This document shows, one piece after another, positions 50,583 through 59,600 of a DNA stretch of 64,000 nucleotides (the stretch's first letter is position 1; the number at the start of each line of letters is the position of its first letter). The notes beneath the pieces were generated by a model that did no database searches, had not been told where the DNA came from, and was given only the letters and a program-made list of their open reading frames with translations. The stretch spans positions 1,426,001 through 1,490,000 of the forward strand of contig CP102405.1 in assembly GCA_024628785.1 (NCBI GenBank), written 5' to 3'. Made by a program: the position numbers and the translations under genes. Source of the DNA: Fusobacteria bacterium ZRK30. Lineage in GTDB: Bacteria; Fusobacteriota; Fusobacteriia; Fusobacteriales; Fusobacteriaceae.

Positions 50583-52030
50583 TGGGAACTATAAATCATG
50601 GAGTAAAAACAAGTGAAACTTCTACCTCTATGGCTAGTGTAATAGAAAGTGGTAATTGTGCAGTAATTATAGGAACTGCACCAGTAAATTTAGCAAAGTC
50701 ACCTAAGATAAATACCCCGGTTCTCTGCTATTCAGAAAAAGAAGCAATAGAAGCCTTTGGGTATTCAGATGATTGGGCCAACTATACTCTTTGTGAAGCT
50801 ATAGATGTGTTCTTCAGGCTATTCAAAGTAGGACCGGTAGTTTTTATAAATGTCTTAGACCCTGCTACTCACAAAGAAGCAGTGGCAGATACAGCTATTA
50901 CATTTACTAAGAAAAAAGGAACCATCACAGATAAAGGGATCCTATTACCTAGTTTAGCTTTAAAGCAATCTGATGATACTGTGGTTCCTAAAGATAAATA
51001 TACAGCGGTATTTAACGAGGATGGCTCTGTGAGCATCATAATTACAGATACTGCTTTAGCAGGGACACTTAACACAGGAAAGGTCAGCTATGACAAATTA
51101 AAACCAAGTTTAGTAACTGAAACAGATATTATCGGTGGGATTGATACAACTACTCTTGTTACTAAAGGGATATCTTTAATAAATCAAATATTCCCTAAAT
51201 ATAATAAAGTCCCTAATATCGGATTAGCCCCTGGATGGACAGATAAGAGTAAGGTAATGACATCCCTGGTATCAGCTATGAAAAGTATCAATGAGGTCTT
51301 TACCGGCATAGCATTAGCCGACATAGATTCAACTACTATAGATAAGTACAACAAGGTCACAGCATGGAAAAACGATAATAGTTATATTCATGAAAACTTG
51401 TATAACTTCTGGCCAATGGGATTAATAGATAAAACTCTTTATCATATTTCTACTTTAGCAGCCGCTTCTATGTATGCAGTAGATACTAAAAATGGAGATA
51501 TTCCTTATGAATCACCATCAAATAAACCTCTTAATATCACAGGGATCTGTCTGAAGAATAAAACCGAAGTAGATCTTCTATTAACCCAGGCTGATTACTT
51601 AAATGATAATGGAATAGCAACTTCTATTAATTTTAATGCAGGTTGGAGACTATGGGGAAATAGAACTGGGTGTTACCCGGCTAATAGAGATATCAAAGAT
51701 AATACAATCTCTTGTAAGAGAATGTTTATTTGGGATAACAATAATTTTACTCTGACTTATTGGTTAGATGTAGATAAGCCGGCAAATAATAAGCTCATGG
51801 ATAAGATAGTAGACAGCTATAACGATTACTACAATGGATTGGTAACTACAGGAGCTATTTTAGGCGGAAGGATAGAGTTTAATAAGCAAGATAATCCTAC
51901 TACTAAGTTAATGGATGGAAAGTATAACTTTAAAAGATATATGACACCAGTTGGAGTAGCAGAAAAGATAGAATCAGCTCTAGAGTATGATACAGAATAC
52001 TTAAAGAAACTATTTGGAGGTGGTAAGTAA
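50582..52030 (+). CDS. Contractile tail sheath protein (P2 FI-like)
   Basis: 482 residues, Phage_sheath_1. It begins with a GTINHGVKTSE-type N-terminus. Conserved segments: VFINVLDPATHK, NIGLAPGWTDKSKV, WRLWGNRTGCYPA, CKRMFIWDNNNFTLTYWLDVDKPAN. It shows the phage is a myovirus type with a contractile tail. Confidence 0.94.
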   Translation: MGTINHGVKTSETSTSMASVIESGNCAVIIGTAPVNLAKSPKINTPVLCYSEKEAIEAFGYSDDWANYTLCEAIDVFFRLFKVGPVVFINVLDPATHKEAVADTAITFTKKKGTITDKGILLPSLALKQSDDTVVPKDKYTAVFNEDGSVSIIITDTALAGTLNTGKVSYDKLKPSLVTETDIIGGIDTTTLVTKGISLINQIFPKYNKVPNIGLAPGWTDKSKVMTSLVSAMKSINEVFTGIALADIDSTTIDKYNKVTAWKNDNSYIHENLYNFWPMGLIDKTLYHISTLAAASMYAVDTKNGDIPYESPSNKPLNITGICLKNKTEVDLLLTQADYLNDNGIATSINFNAGWRLWGNRTGCYPANRDIKDNTISCKRMFIWDNNNFTLTYWLDVDKPANNKLMDKIVDSYNDYYNGLVTTGAILGGRIEFNKQDNPTTKLMDGKYNFKRYMTPVGVAEKIESALEYDTEYLKKLFGGGK

Positions 52031-52545
52031 TGAATGGATTTCCAATATCCCTACAGGGATTTAGTATGTATATGAATGCATTAAGAGAAGTGGGAGTTGT
52101 AGATTTAGAGCTCCCTAATATCCAATTTATGACCGATACAGTTACAGGTTCTGGAATAGCAGGAGAGTTAGAAGTTCCTATTGCCGGGTTAACTAAATCT
52201 ATGGGGATGAAAATAAAGAAAAGAGCAGTTAACAGCCAATTTACAACACTTCTTGCCCCCATTACTCATCAGCTTGCTTTTAGAGGTAATCTTCAAATGG
52301 CTGATCCAGGAAGCCCAATAGGAAGGATGAGAAATAGAAAAATTAGAATTATGGCTAAGGTGACTCCTAAGAATAAAAACTTAGGGAAAGCAGAGACAGC
52401 TAAAGCTATGGATACAGAGAGTGAATTTGAAGTAATTAGTTTAAGAGTATTTATAGATGAGGTAGAAACACTTCATATAGATAAACTTAACAATAAATTT
52501 GTAGTAGATGGGATCAATTATCTTGATAATGACGATTTTCTATAA
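52030..52545 (+). CDS. Tail tube protein (P2 FII-like)
   Basis: 171 residues, Phage_tube: VVDLELPNIQFMTDTVTGSGIAGE, LEVPIAG, VTPKNKNLGKAETAKAMDTE. It forms the inner tube under the sheath. One-base overlap with the sheath gene. Confidence 0.92.
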   Translation: MNGFPISLQGFSMYMNALREVGVVDLELPNIQFMTDTVTGSGIAGELEVPIAGLTKSMGMKIKKRAVNSQFTTLLAPITHQLAFRGNLQMADPGSPIGRMRNRKIRIMAKVTPKNKNLGKAETAKAMDTESEFEVISLRVFIDEVETLHIDKLNNKFVVDGINYLDNDDFL

Positions 52546-52611
52546 AAGACCGATAATTAAATAATATAAATTAAAAAAAACAAAAATAATTAAAACCATT
52601 AAGGAGGTCAA

Positions 52612-52986
52612 ATGGAAAATGTAATAACTGAAAATAAAGAAGTAGAAGCAAAACAAGAAATAAAAGAAGTCAAAGGAAAAACAAACTTAGAGATAAAAAA
52701 TGAGATTGTAATTATTACTCTGGGAACTTCTATTAATTTTAATGATGAAATAATAAAGAAGCTTGAATTAAATTTCAATGGTCTTACTGGAGTTGATATC
52801 TGTGAAGCTGAAAGTGATGCATTAGGAAGATTTTATACTCCATTACCAGATACAAATTATTCAACGGCATATCAAGGAGCTATTGCAGCGAAAGCTTCAG
52901 GATTACCATTTGAAGCAATTTTAGAATTAAAATCTAAAGACTTTAAAATAGTAACAGAATGTACCAAGGGTTTCTTGCTAGGGTAG
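52612..52986 (+). CDS. Tail assembly chaperone, P2 E-like (zero-frame product)
   Basis: 124 residues in the position of P2 gpE between tube and tape measure. The N-terminus is charged, followed by a small domain resembling Phage_TAC_7. AAGGAGG precedes the ATG. The gene ends shortly after a slippery heptamer, so a longer -1 frameshift product is expected. Confidence 0.8.
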   Translation: MENVITENKEVEAKQEIKEVKGKTNLEIKNEIVIITLGTSINFNDEIIKKLELNFNGLTGVDICEAESDALGRFYTPLPDTNYSTAYQGAIAAKASGLPFEAILELKSKDFKIVTECTKGFLLG

Positions 52987-53132
52987 ATCTCAACTCCAAA
53001 GAAAAGATTAAGAACTTAAGAGAATCTATCCTAATGGCAGGTAAACTAACAAAGAGTGGAGCTGATTTTTTCTATAGGATGAGATTAGAAGAATTGGTTA
53101 ATTGGTTGGAGGCGATCCCTAATGAGCAATAG
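52612..53132 (+). CDS. Tail assembly chaperone E-E' fusion by -1 ribosomal frameshift
   Basis: The heptamer G_GGT_TTC at 52968-52974 is in the right phase (X_XXY_YYZ) 10 bases before the zero-frame stop. After a -1 shift translation runs on through LARVDLNSKEKIKNL... to WLEAIPNEQ and stops at 53130-53132, giving about 173 residues. The downstream frame has no ribosome site of its own and overlaps the tape-measure start by 11 bases, as in P2 E+E'. Confidence 0.78.
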
Positions 53133-56034
53133 AAATTTTGTAATAGAAATAGGAGGGAAGGTTGCCTCCTCATTAAAAACTAGTTTTACTAAAAGTTCAC
53201 AAGAAGTAAAAAAGTTAAGCAACCATATGAAAAAGTTAAAAAAAATAAATTTTAACGAAAACTCAAAAGGGATTAGAAATCTCAGTGAAGAACAAAAAAA
53301 GCTTAACAAACACATGAAAAATTTTAGAGCTAATAATATCACAGAAGTACGATATGAAATAGGAAGGTATCAAAAAGAATTATCTAAAATTAATAACAAG
53401 AAATTATCTGAATCAGCTGAGGAAGTAGAAAAATTAAGTATAGAGATGAAAAAACTTAAAACTACCAGCCGTGAGATCTCAAAGTTAGAAACCAAAAGTA
53501 AAAAGCTGGAAACTCAATTCATTCAAGGGAGAAAAACTTACTCAGAGCAGCAAAGGTCTTTACTTGAGGCAGCAGAAAAAACTAAAAGATTGAAGACAGT
53601 AATAGAAAAAACATCTAACCCTACCAAGAAAATGATTAATGAGTTTAAAAAGGCTAAATTAGCTGAAGATAAACTAAGGGATAGTACAGAGAAAGAACGA
53701 AAATCATTGACTGATATGATGCGTGAAATGAAGTCAGTTAAACAGGAAACAAATAAATATGGCAGAAGCCAAGAAGAGCTTTCTAAGCAAATAAGCCAGG
53801 TCTCCAAAAGACAAAATACTTTGGCTAGAAGTAATGAGATGACCAAAAGATATAAGGAACAGATTCGATTATCAAAAGAGATGAAAAAAGCCTTATACCA
53901 GGAAAACCAAGAAAGATTTAAAAAGTTTAGAGCCTCCAATAAGGAAAAAGGAAGAAATTCTCTTTATAGAGGTGTCGGCCAGGCAGTAGCTCTTGGTGTA
54001 GGAGTTAAGTTTGCAATAGATGATGAATCTGCCTTTGCAGATGTAAAGAAAACTACCGGATTGCAAGGTGAAGCAGCTCTTAAATTTAAAAGAGATATTC
54101 TTAGTGCAACAAAGGAACTACCTTTATTTAATAATCAAATTTATGAGATAGCAGCTGCAGCAGGTCAAGCCGGTATAAAGATGGATGAACTGACAAAGTT
54201 TACTAAAGATACAGCCATGGTATCTGTAGCCTTTGATATGGAGACAGGTCAGGCAGGAGATATGCTGGCTACCTGGAGACAATCATTTAAGATGACCCAG
54301 GGTGAAGTAATAAATCTTGCTGATAAGATGAACTATCTGGGAGCTCAGATAAAAGCTTCTCCTGCACAGATTGCAGAGCTGACAACAAGAGTTGGAAGTT
54401 TAGGTAAGATAGCTAATTTTTCTGAAGCTGAAACAGCAGCTTTAGGGGGAACTTTAGTAGCATTAGGAGTTTCTGATACTGGAAGAGCAGCCACAGGATT
54501 ACAAAAGGTATTTAGTACTCTAAGTGCAGGGGCTTCAGCTAGCGGGGAGAAACTTAAAGCTTTACAAAAGCTAGGTTTAGATCCAGTAGATCTAAGTGTA
54601 GAACTACAAGATGATGCTACCGGAACGATGTTTAAAGTATTTCAACAGATAAAACAATTAGATAAATCAGAACAGCTGGCAGTAACCAAGCAGCTATTCG
54701 GTGAAGAGGCTCTGTCTACAGTTCCCCTCTTAACAGACAATTTAAAATTTTTAGGAGAGAATCTAAAACTAGTTAAAGACAAAGCCGGGTATTCCGGCAG
54801 TTCCATGTCGGAACTAAAAAATAAGATGGATACAACTGCCAGTTCAATGAAAGTAGCTATAAGATCTAGTAGACAACTAGTTATGTCATTTACAAGTTTA
54901 ATGTTACCGGCTATTAAATCTACTACAGCCGGGATAACTTCCCTAACTGATGGTATCAATTCTTTTACAGATGAACACCCCCAAATGTCTAAAGCAGTAG
55001 CCTATGGTATTACAGGATTAGTAGGATTAAGATTAGCTTCAGGTGGAGCCAGGTTAGGGTTAGAACAGGTATTTAAAATGAAAGATGACTATAAGGCTTT
55101 TATGTCTGCAGGTAAAAAAATTAAAGAATGGAAACAATGGGGTCCTATACTTAATAAACATAAGACTAAATTTAAATCCTTATTTACTGGAATTAAAACC
55201 CATGGTGGTACTGCTTTGAACTTCCTAACAACTAACAGTAAAAGATATTTTGAAGCATTAAAAGCAGGTGCTTCTATAGCAGGGAGCTCATTAAAAACTT
55301 TAGGAAGCGGGATGTTATCTTTAGGGAAGTCAGGAATGGCACTTTTATTCTCCCCATGGGGATTAGCCTTTGTAGCATTAGCAGGAGGAGTATATTTAAT
55401 ATACAAAAACTGGGATAAAGTAAAGGCTGGATTGAATAAAGTAAAAATTAAAACTGTAGAGTTATGGAATAAATTCAAAGAAAGTCCAATAAGTAAGATC
55501 TTTGAATATTCTCCTTTAGGAATGTGGATTAAAGGTATAAAAAAACTTTATGGTTATTGGAAAAAAATTAAAGGGGAAAAATCAAATGAGATGCCTCCTC
55601 TTAAGCAAGTTAAATCATCAAACTCTTCTTTATCTGGTAACTGGAAAGGTCCTGCCTATGCAAAAGGCGGAGTAGTAAGTAATCCTCATTTAGCATTAGT
55701 AGGGGACGGGAAAACTCCTGAATCAATTATTCCTCATGATGGCAGTAAGCAATCTAAAAATCTATGGTATAACGCAGGAAATAAGTTAGGTATGTTTGCA
55801 GGGAAAGGAATTCCTGCCTTAGCTTCTACCGTTAAAGAAAAAATACTAAAGACAAGTATAGAGAATAAATTTGAACTTAATATTGAGAACAAACCTACAA
55901 TCATAGGGAACATGGAAAACATAGGCGAATTATTAAAAAGCTCAAATGAAGATCTAGCGAAATTAGTAAAAAAAATGGTGAAAGAAGCAATAGCAGAAGG
56001 AATTAAATTTGAAAGGAGGACAGCTTTTGACTAG
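53122..56034 (+). CDS. Tail tape measure protein
   Basis: 970 residues. A coiled-coil N-terminal third (1-280) is followed by a TP901-type core (FNNQIYEIAAAAGQAG, MLATWRQSFKM, GRAATGLQKVFSTLS, GEEALSTVPLL). Membrane-like helices lie near 660-760. The C-terminal segment YAKGGVVSNPHLALVGDG is typical of tape-measure proteins. It sets tail length; 970 residues would suggest a tail of about 145 nm by the usual 0.15 nm per residue rule. Confidence 0.93.
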   Translation: MSNRNFVIEIGGKVASSLKTSFTKSSQEVKKLSNHMKKLKKINFNENSKGIRNLSEEQKKLNKHMKNFRANNITEVRYEIGRYQKELSKINNKKLSESAEEVEKLSIEMKKLKTTSREISKLETKSKKLETQFIQGRKTYSEQQRSLLEAAEKTKRLKTVIEKTSNPTKKMINEFKKAKLAEDKLRDSTEKERKSLTDMMREMKSVKQETNKYGRSQEELSKQISQVSKRQNTLARSNEMTKRYKEQIRLSKEMKKALYQENQERFKKFRASNKEKGRNSLYRGVGQAVALGVGVKFAIDDESAFADVKKTTGLQGEAALKFKRDILSATKELPLFNNQIYEIAAAAGQAGIKMDELTKFTKDTAMVSVAFDMETGQAGDMLATWRQSFKMTQGEVINLADKMNYLGAQIKASPAQIAELTTRVGSLGKIANFSEAETAALGGTLVALGVSDTGRAATGLQKVFSTLSAGASASGEKLKALQKLGLDPVDLSVELQDDATGTMFKVFQQIKQLDKSEQLAVTKQLFGEEALSTVPLLTDNLKFLGENLKLVKDKAGYSGSSMSELKNKMDTTASSMKVAIRSSRQLVMSFTSLMLPAIKSTTAGITSLTDGINSFTDEHPQMSKAVAYGITGLVGLRLASGGARLGLEQVFKMKDDYKAFMSAGKKIKEWKQWGPILNKHKTKFKSLFTGIKTHGGTALNFLTTNSKRYFEALKAGASIAGSSLKTLGSGMLSLGKSGMALLFSPWGLAFVALAGGVYLIYKNWDKVKAGLNKVKIKTVELWNKFKESPISKIFEYSPLGMWIKGIKKLYGYWKKIKGEKSNEMPPLKQVKSSNSSLSGNWKGPAYAKGGVVSNPHLALVGDGKTPESIIPHDGSKQSKNLWYNAGNKLGMFAGKGIPALASTVKEKILKTSIENKFELNIENKPTIIGNMENIGELLKSSNEDLAKLVKKMVKEAIAEGIKFERRTAFD

Positions 56035-56242
56035 AGAAGTGGATATATACAAAACTATCCAGGGAGATACTTGGGACAATATTAGTTTCAAAGTATATGG
56101 AGAAGATAAATTCTCTAAATCATTAATAAGATCTAATCCCAGATATATGAATATAGCTATCTTCAGTGGTGGGATAGAACTGATATGTCCAGATATTCCT
56201 AATACTAAAAACTTATCCCTTCCACCTTGGAGGCAGCCATGA
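56027..56242 (+). CDS. Tail protein X (P2 GpX-like, LysM-like)
   Basis: It starts at TTG 56027, nine bases after AAGGAGG. 71 residues: DIYKTIQGDTWDNISFKVYG, then NPRYMNIAIFSGGIEL. Overlaps the end of the tape-measure gene. It is a hub protein of the baseplate/tail tip. Confidence 0.85.
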   Translation: MTREVDIYKTIQGDTWDNISFKVYGEDKFSKSLIRSNPRYMNIAIFSGGIELICPDIPNTKNLSLPPWRQP

Positions 56243-57273
56243 TATCCAGGAGAACATATTTAACTATAACCTATGAAGGAAAAGACATCACAGGAGATAT
56301 CTCTTCATATATCAAAGGATTCTCATACACAGATAACCTGGATAAAGGGGATAGTGTGACTCTTAATCTCTCAGGTGATAGATGGATTAAGGAATGGGCT
56401 ATCTTAAAGGGAGATAAACTAAAAGTTGAGATAGGAGTAATTAACTGGAGAAATGAAGGAGATAATAGGAGTTTAAAATGTGGGACATTTACCATAGATG
56501 ACCTTTCTTTTTCTGGAACTCCAGATACCATGAGTATCTCAGCAACTTCTATAGATATAACTAAAGATCTTAAAGGAGTAAAAAAAGATAATACTTGGGA
56601 GAATGTATCCCTAAGAGAAATAGCACAGGAAATATCAAAGAATTATTCCATGGATCTATTCTATGACTGTCCTGAAGAGTTTACCTTTGATAAGGTAAAT
56701 CAATTAAAAGAATCAGATGCTAGTTTACTAGCCAGGCTCTCAAAAGAACAGGGGATGGCCTTAAAGATAACTATGGATAAAATTATCCTTTTTGATGAAA
56801 AAACATATGAAGATAAAGAAACGGTTATTACTTTTAATAAATCAGATCTGGAGAGATATGATCTTCAATGTGATGACCTAGAGGTCTATGACGGATGTGA
56901 ACTCACATTCTATGACCCAATTTTAGGAGAGCTCTTAAAGGGTAAATATGAAGCCCCTACAAGTTCTTTCTATAAAGTAAAAACAGGTAAGATTCTCTAT
57001 AAGAATATAGATACAAAAGTTACAGGGACAACAAAGGAAGAGAAAGAAAAGTTTTTAAATGAACGAGCAAAAAAGATACTTAGGAACATGAATAAAAATG
57101 AAACAAAAATGAAAATATCTCATATGGGAGATCCGGAATACTTAGCAGGTCTTACAGCTAAAAATTTAGGATTTGGAAGGTATGATGGGGTGTATCTAAT
57201 AACTTCAGTTACTCATGATATTACCAGAGAATATATCTGCAGTTTAGAAATGAGAAGGAGGTTGGACTTTTAA
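56239..57273 (+). CDS. Baseplate hub / late control protein D (P2 GpD-like)
   Basis: The start ATG 56239 follows GGAGG and overlaps the X gene end. 344 residues: YEGKDITGDISSYIKGFSY, KLKVEIG, LLARLSKEQGMALKI, GVYLITSVTHDI. Corresponds to the gp27-like hub. Confidence 0.9.
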   Translation: MISRRTYLTITYEGKDITGDISSYIKGFSYTDNLDKGDSVTLNLSGDRWIKEWAILKGDKLKVEIGVINWRNEGDNRSLKCGTFTIDDLSFSGTPDTMSISATSIDITKDLKGVKKDNTWENVSLREIAQEISKNYSMDLFYDCPEEFTFDKVNQLKESDASLLARLSKEQGMALKITMDKIILFDEKTYEDKETVITFNKSDLERYDLQCDDLEVYDGCELTFYDPILGELLKGKYEAPTSSFYKVKTGKILYKNIDTKVTGTTKEEKEKFLNERAKKILRNMNKNETKMKISHMGDPEYLAGLTAKNLGFGRYDGVYLITSVTHDITREYICSLEMRRRLDF

Positions 57274-57872
57274 TGGAGTTTAGGTTTTTAAGGACTGGAA
57301 AGGTATCATCTATAAGTTATAGGGATACTACAGCAAGGGTAGAGTTTGATGATACTCCTGGAGAAATATCTAAACCTTTACAAGTTTTAACAGATCACAC
57401 TAACAAAGAAAGAAGTTACTCAATGCCCAGTCTTAAAGAAGATGTAGTTTGTATATTCTTACCAGGCTCAAATGAAGCAGCAGGCTTTATTTTAGGGAGT
57501 TATTCAACTGAAAAGAATTTACCTAAAGATTCCGGGAAGATGAAATATATTATCTTTCCAGATGGAACTAAGATTAAATATAACTTCGAAAGCCACCTAT
57601 TAGAAGTTGATTGTGTAGGAGATATAGATATAAAGGGAGCTAATAACGTAAATATATCTTCTAAAAATATAGTGATGACTACAGACAAACTAACTATTAA
57701 TTCAAAAGCTACTTCTATTGCAGGAACTTCATTAAATATAGATGCAATAACAACTGCCAAGAATGTCACAGCTGAAGAAGTAGGAGTAACAAAACTTACT
57801 ACTCCTAAAGGAGATGTAGACCTCCATAAACATAAAGATGCAGAAAATAGACCAACTACAGTACCAGAATAG
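57273..57872 (+). CDS. Baseplate assembly protein V (spike)
   Basis: 199 residues, PF04717-like. An OB-fold start (FRFLRTGKVSSISYRDTTARVEF) and VCIFLPGSNEAAGFILGSY precede a beta-helical repeat region (INSKATSIAGTSLNIDAI) and DVDLHKH near the end. It forms the membrane-piercing spike. One-base overlap with D. Confidence 0.9.
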   Translation: MEFRFLRTGKVSSISYRDTTARVEFDDTPGEISKPLQVLTDHTNKERSYSMPSLKEDVVCIFLPGSNEAAGFILGSYSTEKNLPKDSGKMKYIIFPDGTKIKYNFESHLLEVDCVGDIDIKGANNVNISSKNIVMTTDKLTINSKATSIAGTSLNIDAITTAKNVTAEEVGVTKLTTPKGDVDLHKHKDAENRPTTVPE

Positions 57873-57886
57873 TATTTTTACATAGC

Positions 57887-57940
57887 AAAAGCCCTGATAA
57901 AGTCAATCAAGGCTTTTACTAGAAGGAGGTGCTTTCGCAC
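57887..57940 (+). other. Two hairpins after gene V
   Basis: AAAAGCC-c-TGAT / ATCA-a-GGCTTTT (57887-57917), then GGTGC-TTTC-GCACC (about 57927-57940) that would hide an AAGGAGG sequence. They may end or attenuate the late transcript. Confidence 0.5.
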
Positions 57941-58291
57941 CGAACAAAAAATTATCTTATTCATCTGGATTCTTCACTATAAATAAACAAAAATCAAATT
58001 TATTTTTGTTAAATGTTTTAGCAATTAAAAGTCTTGACTATGAGGTGTCAGGACTTAAAGGAAAGTTGAAACTATGAGTTCATTTAGAGTATTTCTCATA
58101 AATTTCAAAAAGTCAAATTCGCAATTAATATTTCGTTACTTACGAAATCGAGGCGATAACAATATAAAAAATAGAGTAAGGACTTTGACAATTTAATATC
58201 TGAGGAAATTTATATAGGATTAAAATAAATCCCTTTACTAAAGAATAAGAAGCATAGTATTCTATAAATGTAGCAAGGGAGGTGATACTTG
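57941..58291. other. Hairpin-rich non-coding stretch
   Basis: No ORF with a ribosome site. It contains AACAAAAAT / ATTTTTGTT (57984-58012), AAGTC-TTGAC / GTGTCA-GGACTT (about 58029-58057), a TTTCGT / ACGAAA palindrome near 58129-58146, and a TTGACA at 58184 with only poorly spaced -10 sequences (TTTATA 19 bases on). Confidence 0.4.
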
Positions 58292-58387
58292 ATGTGGATA
58301 TCAATTCTTGTAGCTTTAATAGCAGTCTCACCACAAATTTCGAAAGAAATTCGTGCATGGATCGACTGGTTTGAAGCTAGGAAGTGA
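58292..58387 (+). CDS. 31-residue hydrophobic protein, type I toxin-like
   Basis: GGGAGGTGAT lies before ATG 58292. The product is a single hydrophobic helix (WISILVALIAVSPQI) with a charged, tryptophan-containing tail (IRAWIDWFEARK), the general plan of Fst/Ldr/TxpA membrane toxins. A hairpin follows. No antisense RNA gene can be shown from sequence. Confidence 0.55.
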   Translation: MWISILVALIAVSPQISKEIRAWIDWFEARK

Positions 58388-58395
58388 TCACTAAA

Positions 58396-58419
58396 GGATA
58401 GAAGTTGCAGCTTCTATCC
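58396..58419 (+). terminator. Hairpin after the 31-residue gene
   Basis: GGATAGAAG-TTGCAG-CTTCTATCC, weak T run (CTTGCTT). Confidence 0.5.
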
Positions 58420-58454
58420 CTTGCTTAAATTTTAAAATGAGGAGGTTTGATTTT

Positions 58455-58610
58455 ATGAATATAAAATTAACAATTATTTTAGTTTTAGCATTATACCTAA
58501 TTATCGGAGTTATTAGTCCTACTATAAGAAATTATTTTAAATTTAAAAAAGGTAAAGAATTAGAAAAAAATATAGGCGGATTTATTATTAAAAAATTATG
58601 TAAAAAATAA
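58455..58610 (+). CDS. 51-residue single-TM protein
   Basis: GAGGAGG lies nine bases before ATG 58455. An N-terminal membrane helix (LTIILVLALYLIIGVI) is followed by a very basic tail (FKFKKGKELEKN, KKLCKK). It is closed by its own hairpin. Unknown; it could be a second small toxin or a holin-like regulator. Confidence 0.5.
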   Translation: MNIKLTIILVLALYLIIGVISPTIRNYFKFKKGKELEKNIGGFIIKKLCKK

Positions 58611-58640
58611 AAGAGAGAAAGGTTGCAGCCTTTCTCTCTT
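58611..58640 (+). terminator. Hairpin after the 51-residue gene
   Basis: AAGAGAGAAAGG-TTGCAG-CCTTTCTCTCTT, the same TTGCAG loop as the preceding hairpin. Confidence 0.65.
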
Positions 58641-58737
58641 TCTGTAGCAAGTTGTTGATACTCAATTCTCAATGTAATTATAATCCTAAAACTAGGAAAA
58701 GTCAATAAAATCCTATAACAAATTCAATATATAAGTT

Positions 58738-58768
58738 ACCTCAGATATTAAATGTCTGAGGTTTTTTT
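58738..58768 (+). terminator. Terminator before gene U
   Basis: ACCTCAGA / TCTGAGGT stem followed by seven T. It shows that the U gene does not start at the ATG inside this hairpin (58752). Confidence 0.8.
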
Positions 58769-58790
58769 ATTTAAAAATGAGGTGACAACA

Positions 58791-59300
58791 ATGATAGGAA
58801 GATTAGGAGATATTCCCTTTGAAGTCTCCTTTGATGGGAAGAATAAGAAAATATTAAACTTTACCAACTTAAAGTTAAGTGGTGGTGCTAATTATGAGAA
58901 ACATAACCGGAAAGGACAAAAACCTGCTCTGGAATTTATAGATCTAAAAACAGATGTTCTTACTTTTAAAATGACTCTTAGGAGTGACTTTGGAGTAGAT
59001 CCACAGGAACTTTTAAAGAAATTAGATCTATATAAAAATACTGGTGAAACACTAGATTTTAGTCTGGGGAATAAGCCTATAGGAGCCGGCCAGTATGTCA
59101 TCACTTCCTATGATGCAGGATATGAGTATATAACCAATGGCGGGAAGGTTAGAAAAATAGACGTTTCCCTTACATTGGAAGAGTATATAGAGATGATATC
59201 TAAAAATACAGATATAGTTATTAAACCTAAAAAGGCTACCAAGAAAAAAAGTGTTCCTCAAGGGTTTAACCAGGGAATGATAGACAGAGGTGAGGGATAG
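58791..59300 (+). CDS. Tail protein U (P2 GpU-like)
   Basis: The start ATG 58791 follows GAGGTGAC. 169 residues: MIGRLGDIPFEVS, GANYEKHNRKGQKPALEF, IGAGQYVITSYDAGYEYI, RKIDVSLTLEEY. It has moved from its usual place before X to after the inserted hairpin segment. Confidence 0.8.
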   Translation: MIGRLGDIPFEVSFDGKNKKILNFTNLKLSGGANYEKHNRKGQKPALEFIDLKTDVLTFKMTLRSDFGVDPQELLKKLDLYKNTGETLDFSLGNKPIGAGQYVITSYDAGYEYITNGGKVRKIDVSLTLEEYIEMISKNTDIVIKPKKATKKKSVPQGFNQGMIDRGEG

Positions 59301-59600
59301 ATGATCTATAAATTAGAGCCGCAAAATAAGGTTAATTTAAAAGCTGCCGGAATAGATAGGATCCTTCAAAATGGAAGAAATATCCTTTCTGTAGTCATAG
59401 GAGAAGTTATCCTAGCCAGGGGTATTGGAATAGATGGAGATATAGTGGATTCGCCACTGAATAGGAGTGCTGCCTTGATGAATATACAAACACAGTTTAA
59501 GAAATATGAACCTAGATTAAAGATACATAAGATTGAATATATAACAGATCATCAAAGGGGAACTTTAAAGCCCATCATGGAGGTGAGTATTATTGAATGA
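59301..59600 (+). CDS. Baseplate protein W (gp25-like)
   Basis: 99 residues, GPW/gp25 family: RNILSVVIGEVILARGIGIDG, DSPLNRSAALMNIQTQFKKYEPRLKI. Wedge component of the baseplate. Confidence 0.82.
   Translation: MIYKLEPQNKVNLKAAGIDRILQNGRNILSVVIGEVILARGIGIDGDIVDSPLNRSAALMNIQTQFKKYEPRLKIHKIEYITDHQRGTLKPIMEVSIIE

Noticed and set aside
16915-52560. The 18-mer TATAAAAGACCGATAATT occurs at about 16917 (host) and 52543 (prophage).
   Set aside because: Rough expectation for an 18-mer match in a 64-kb A+T-rich window is of order one, and the contexts differ, so it is not evidence for an attachment site or shared operator.
57926-57995. Possible short gene after AAGGAGG at 57926.
   Set aside because: The site is inside a GGTGC/GCACC hairpin and the only start (GTG) overlaps it; 17 codons only.
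58140-58358. Minus-strand frame of 72 codons opposite the 31-residue gene.
   Set aside because: No ribosome site; start region lies in the small gene. An antisense RNA there remains possible but unsupported.
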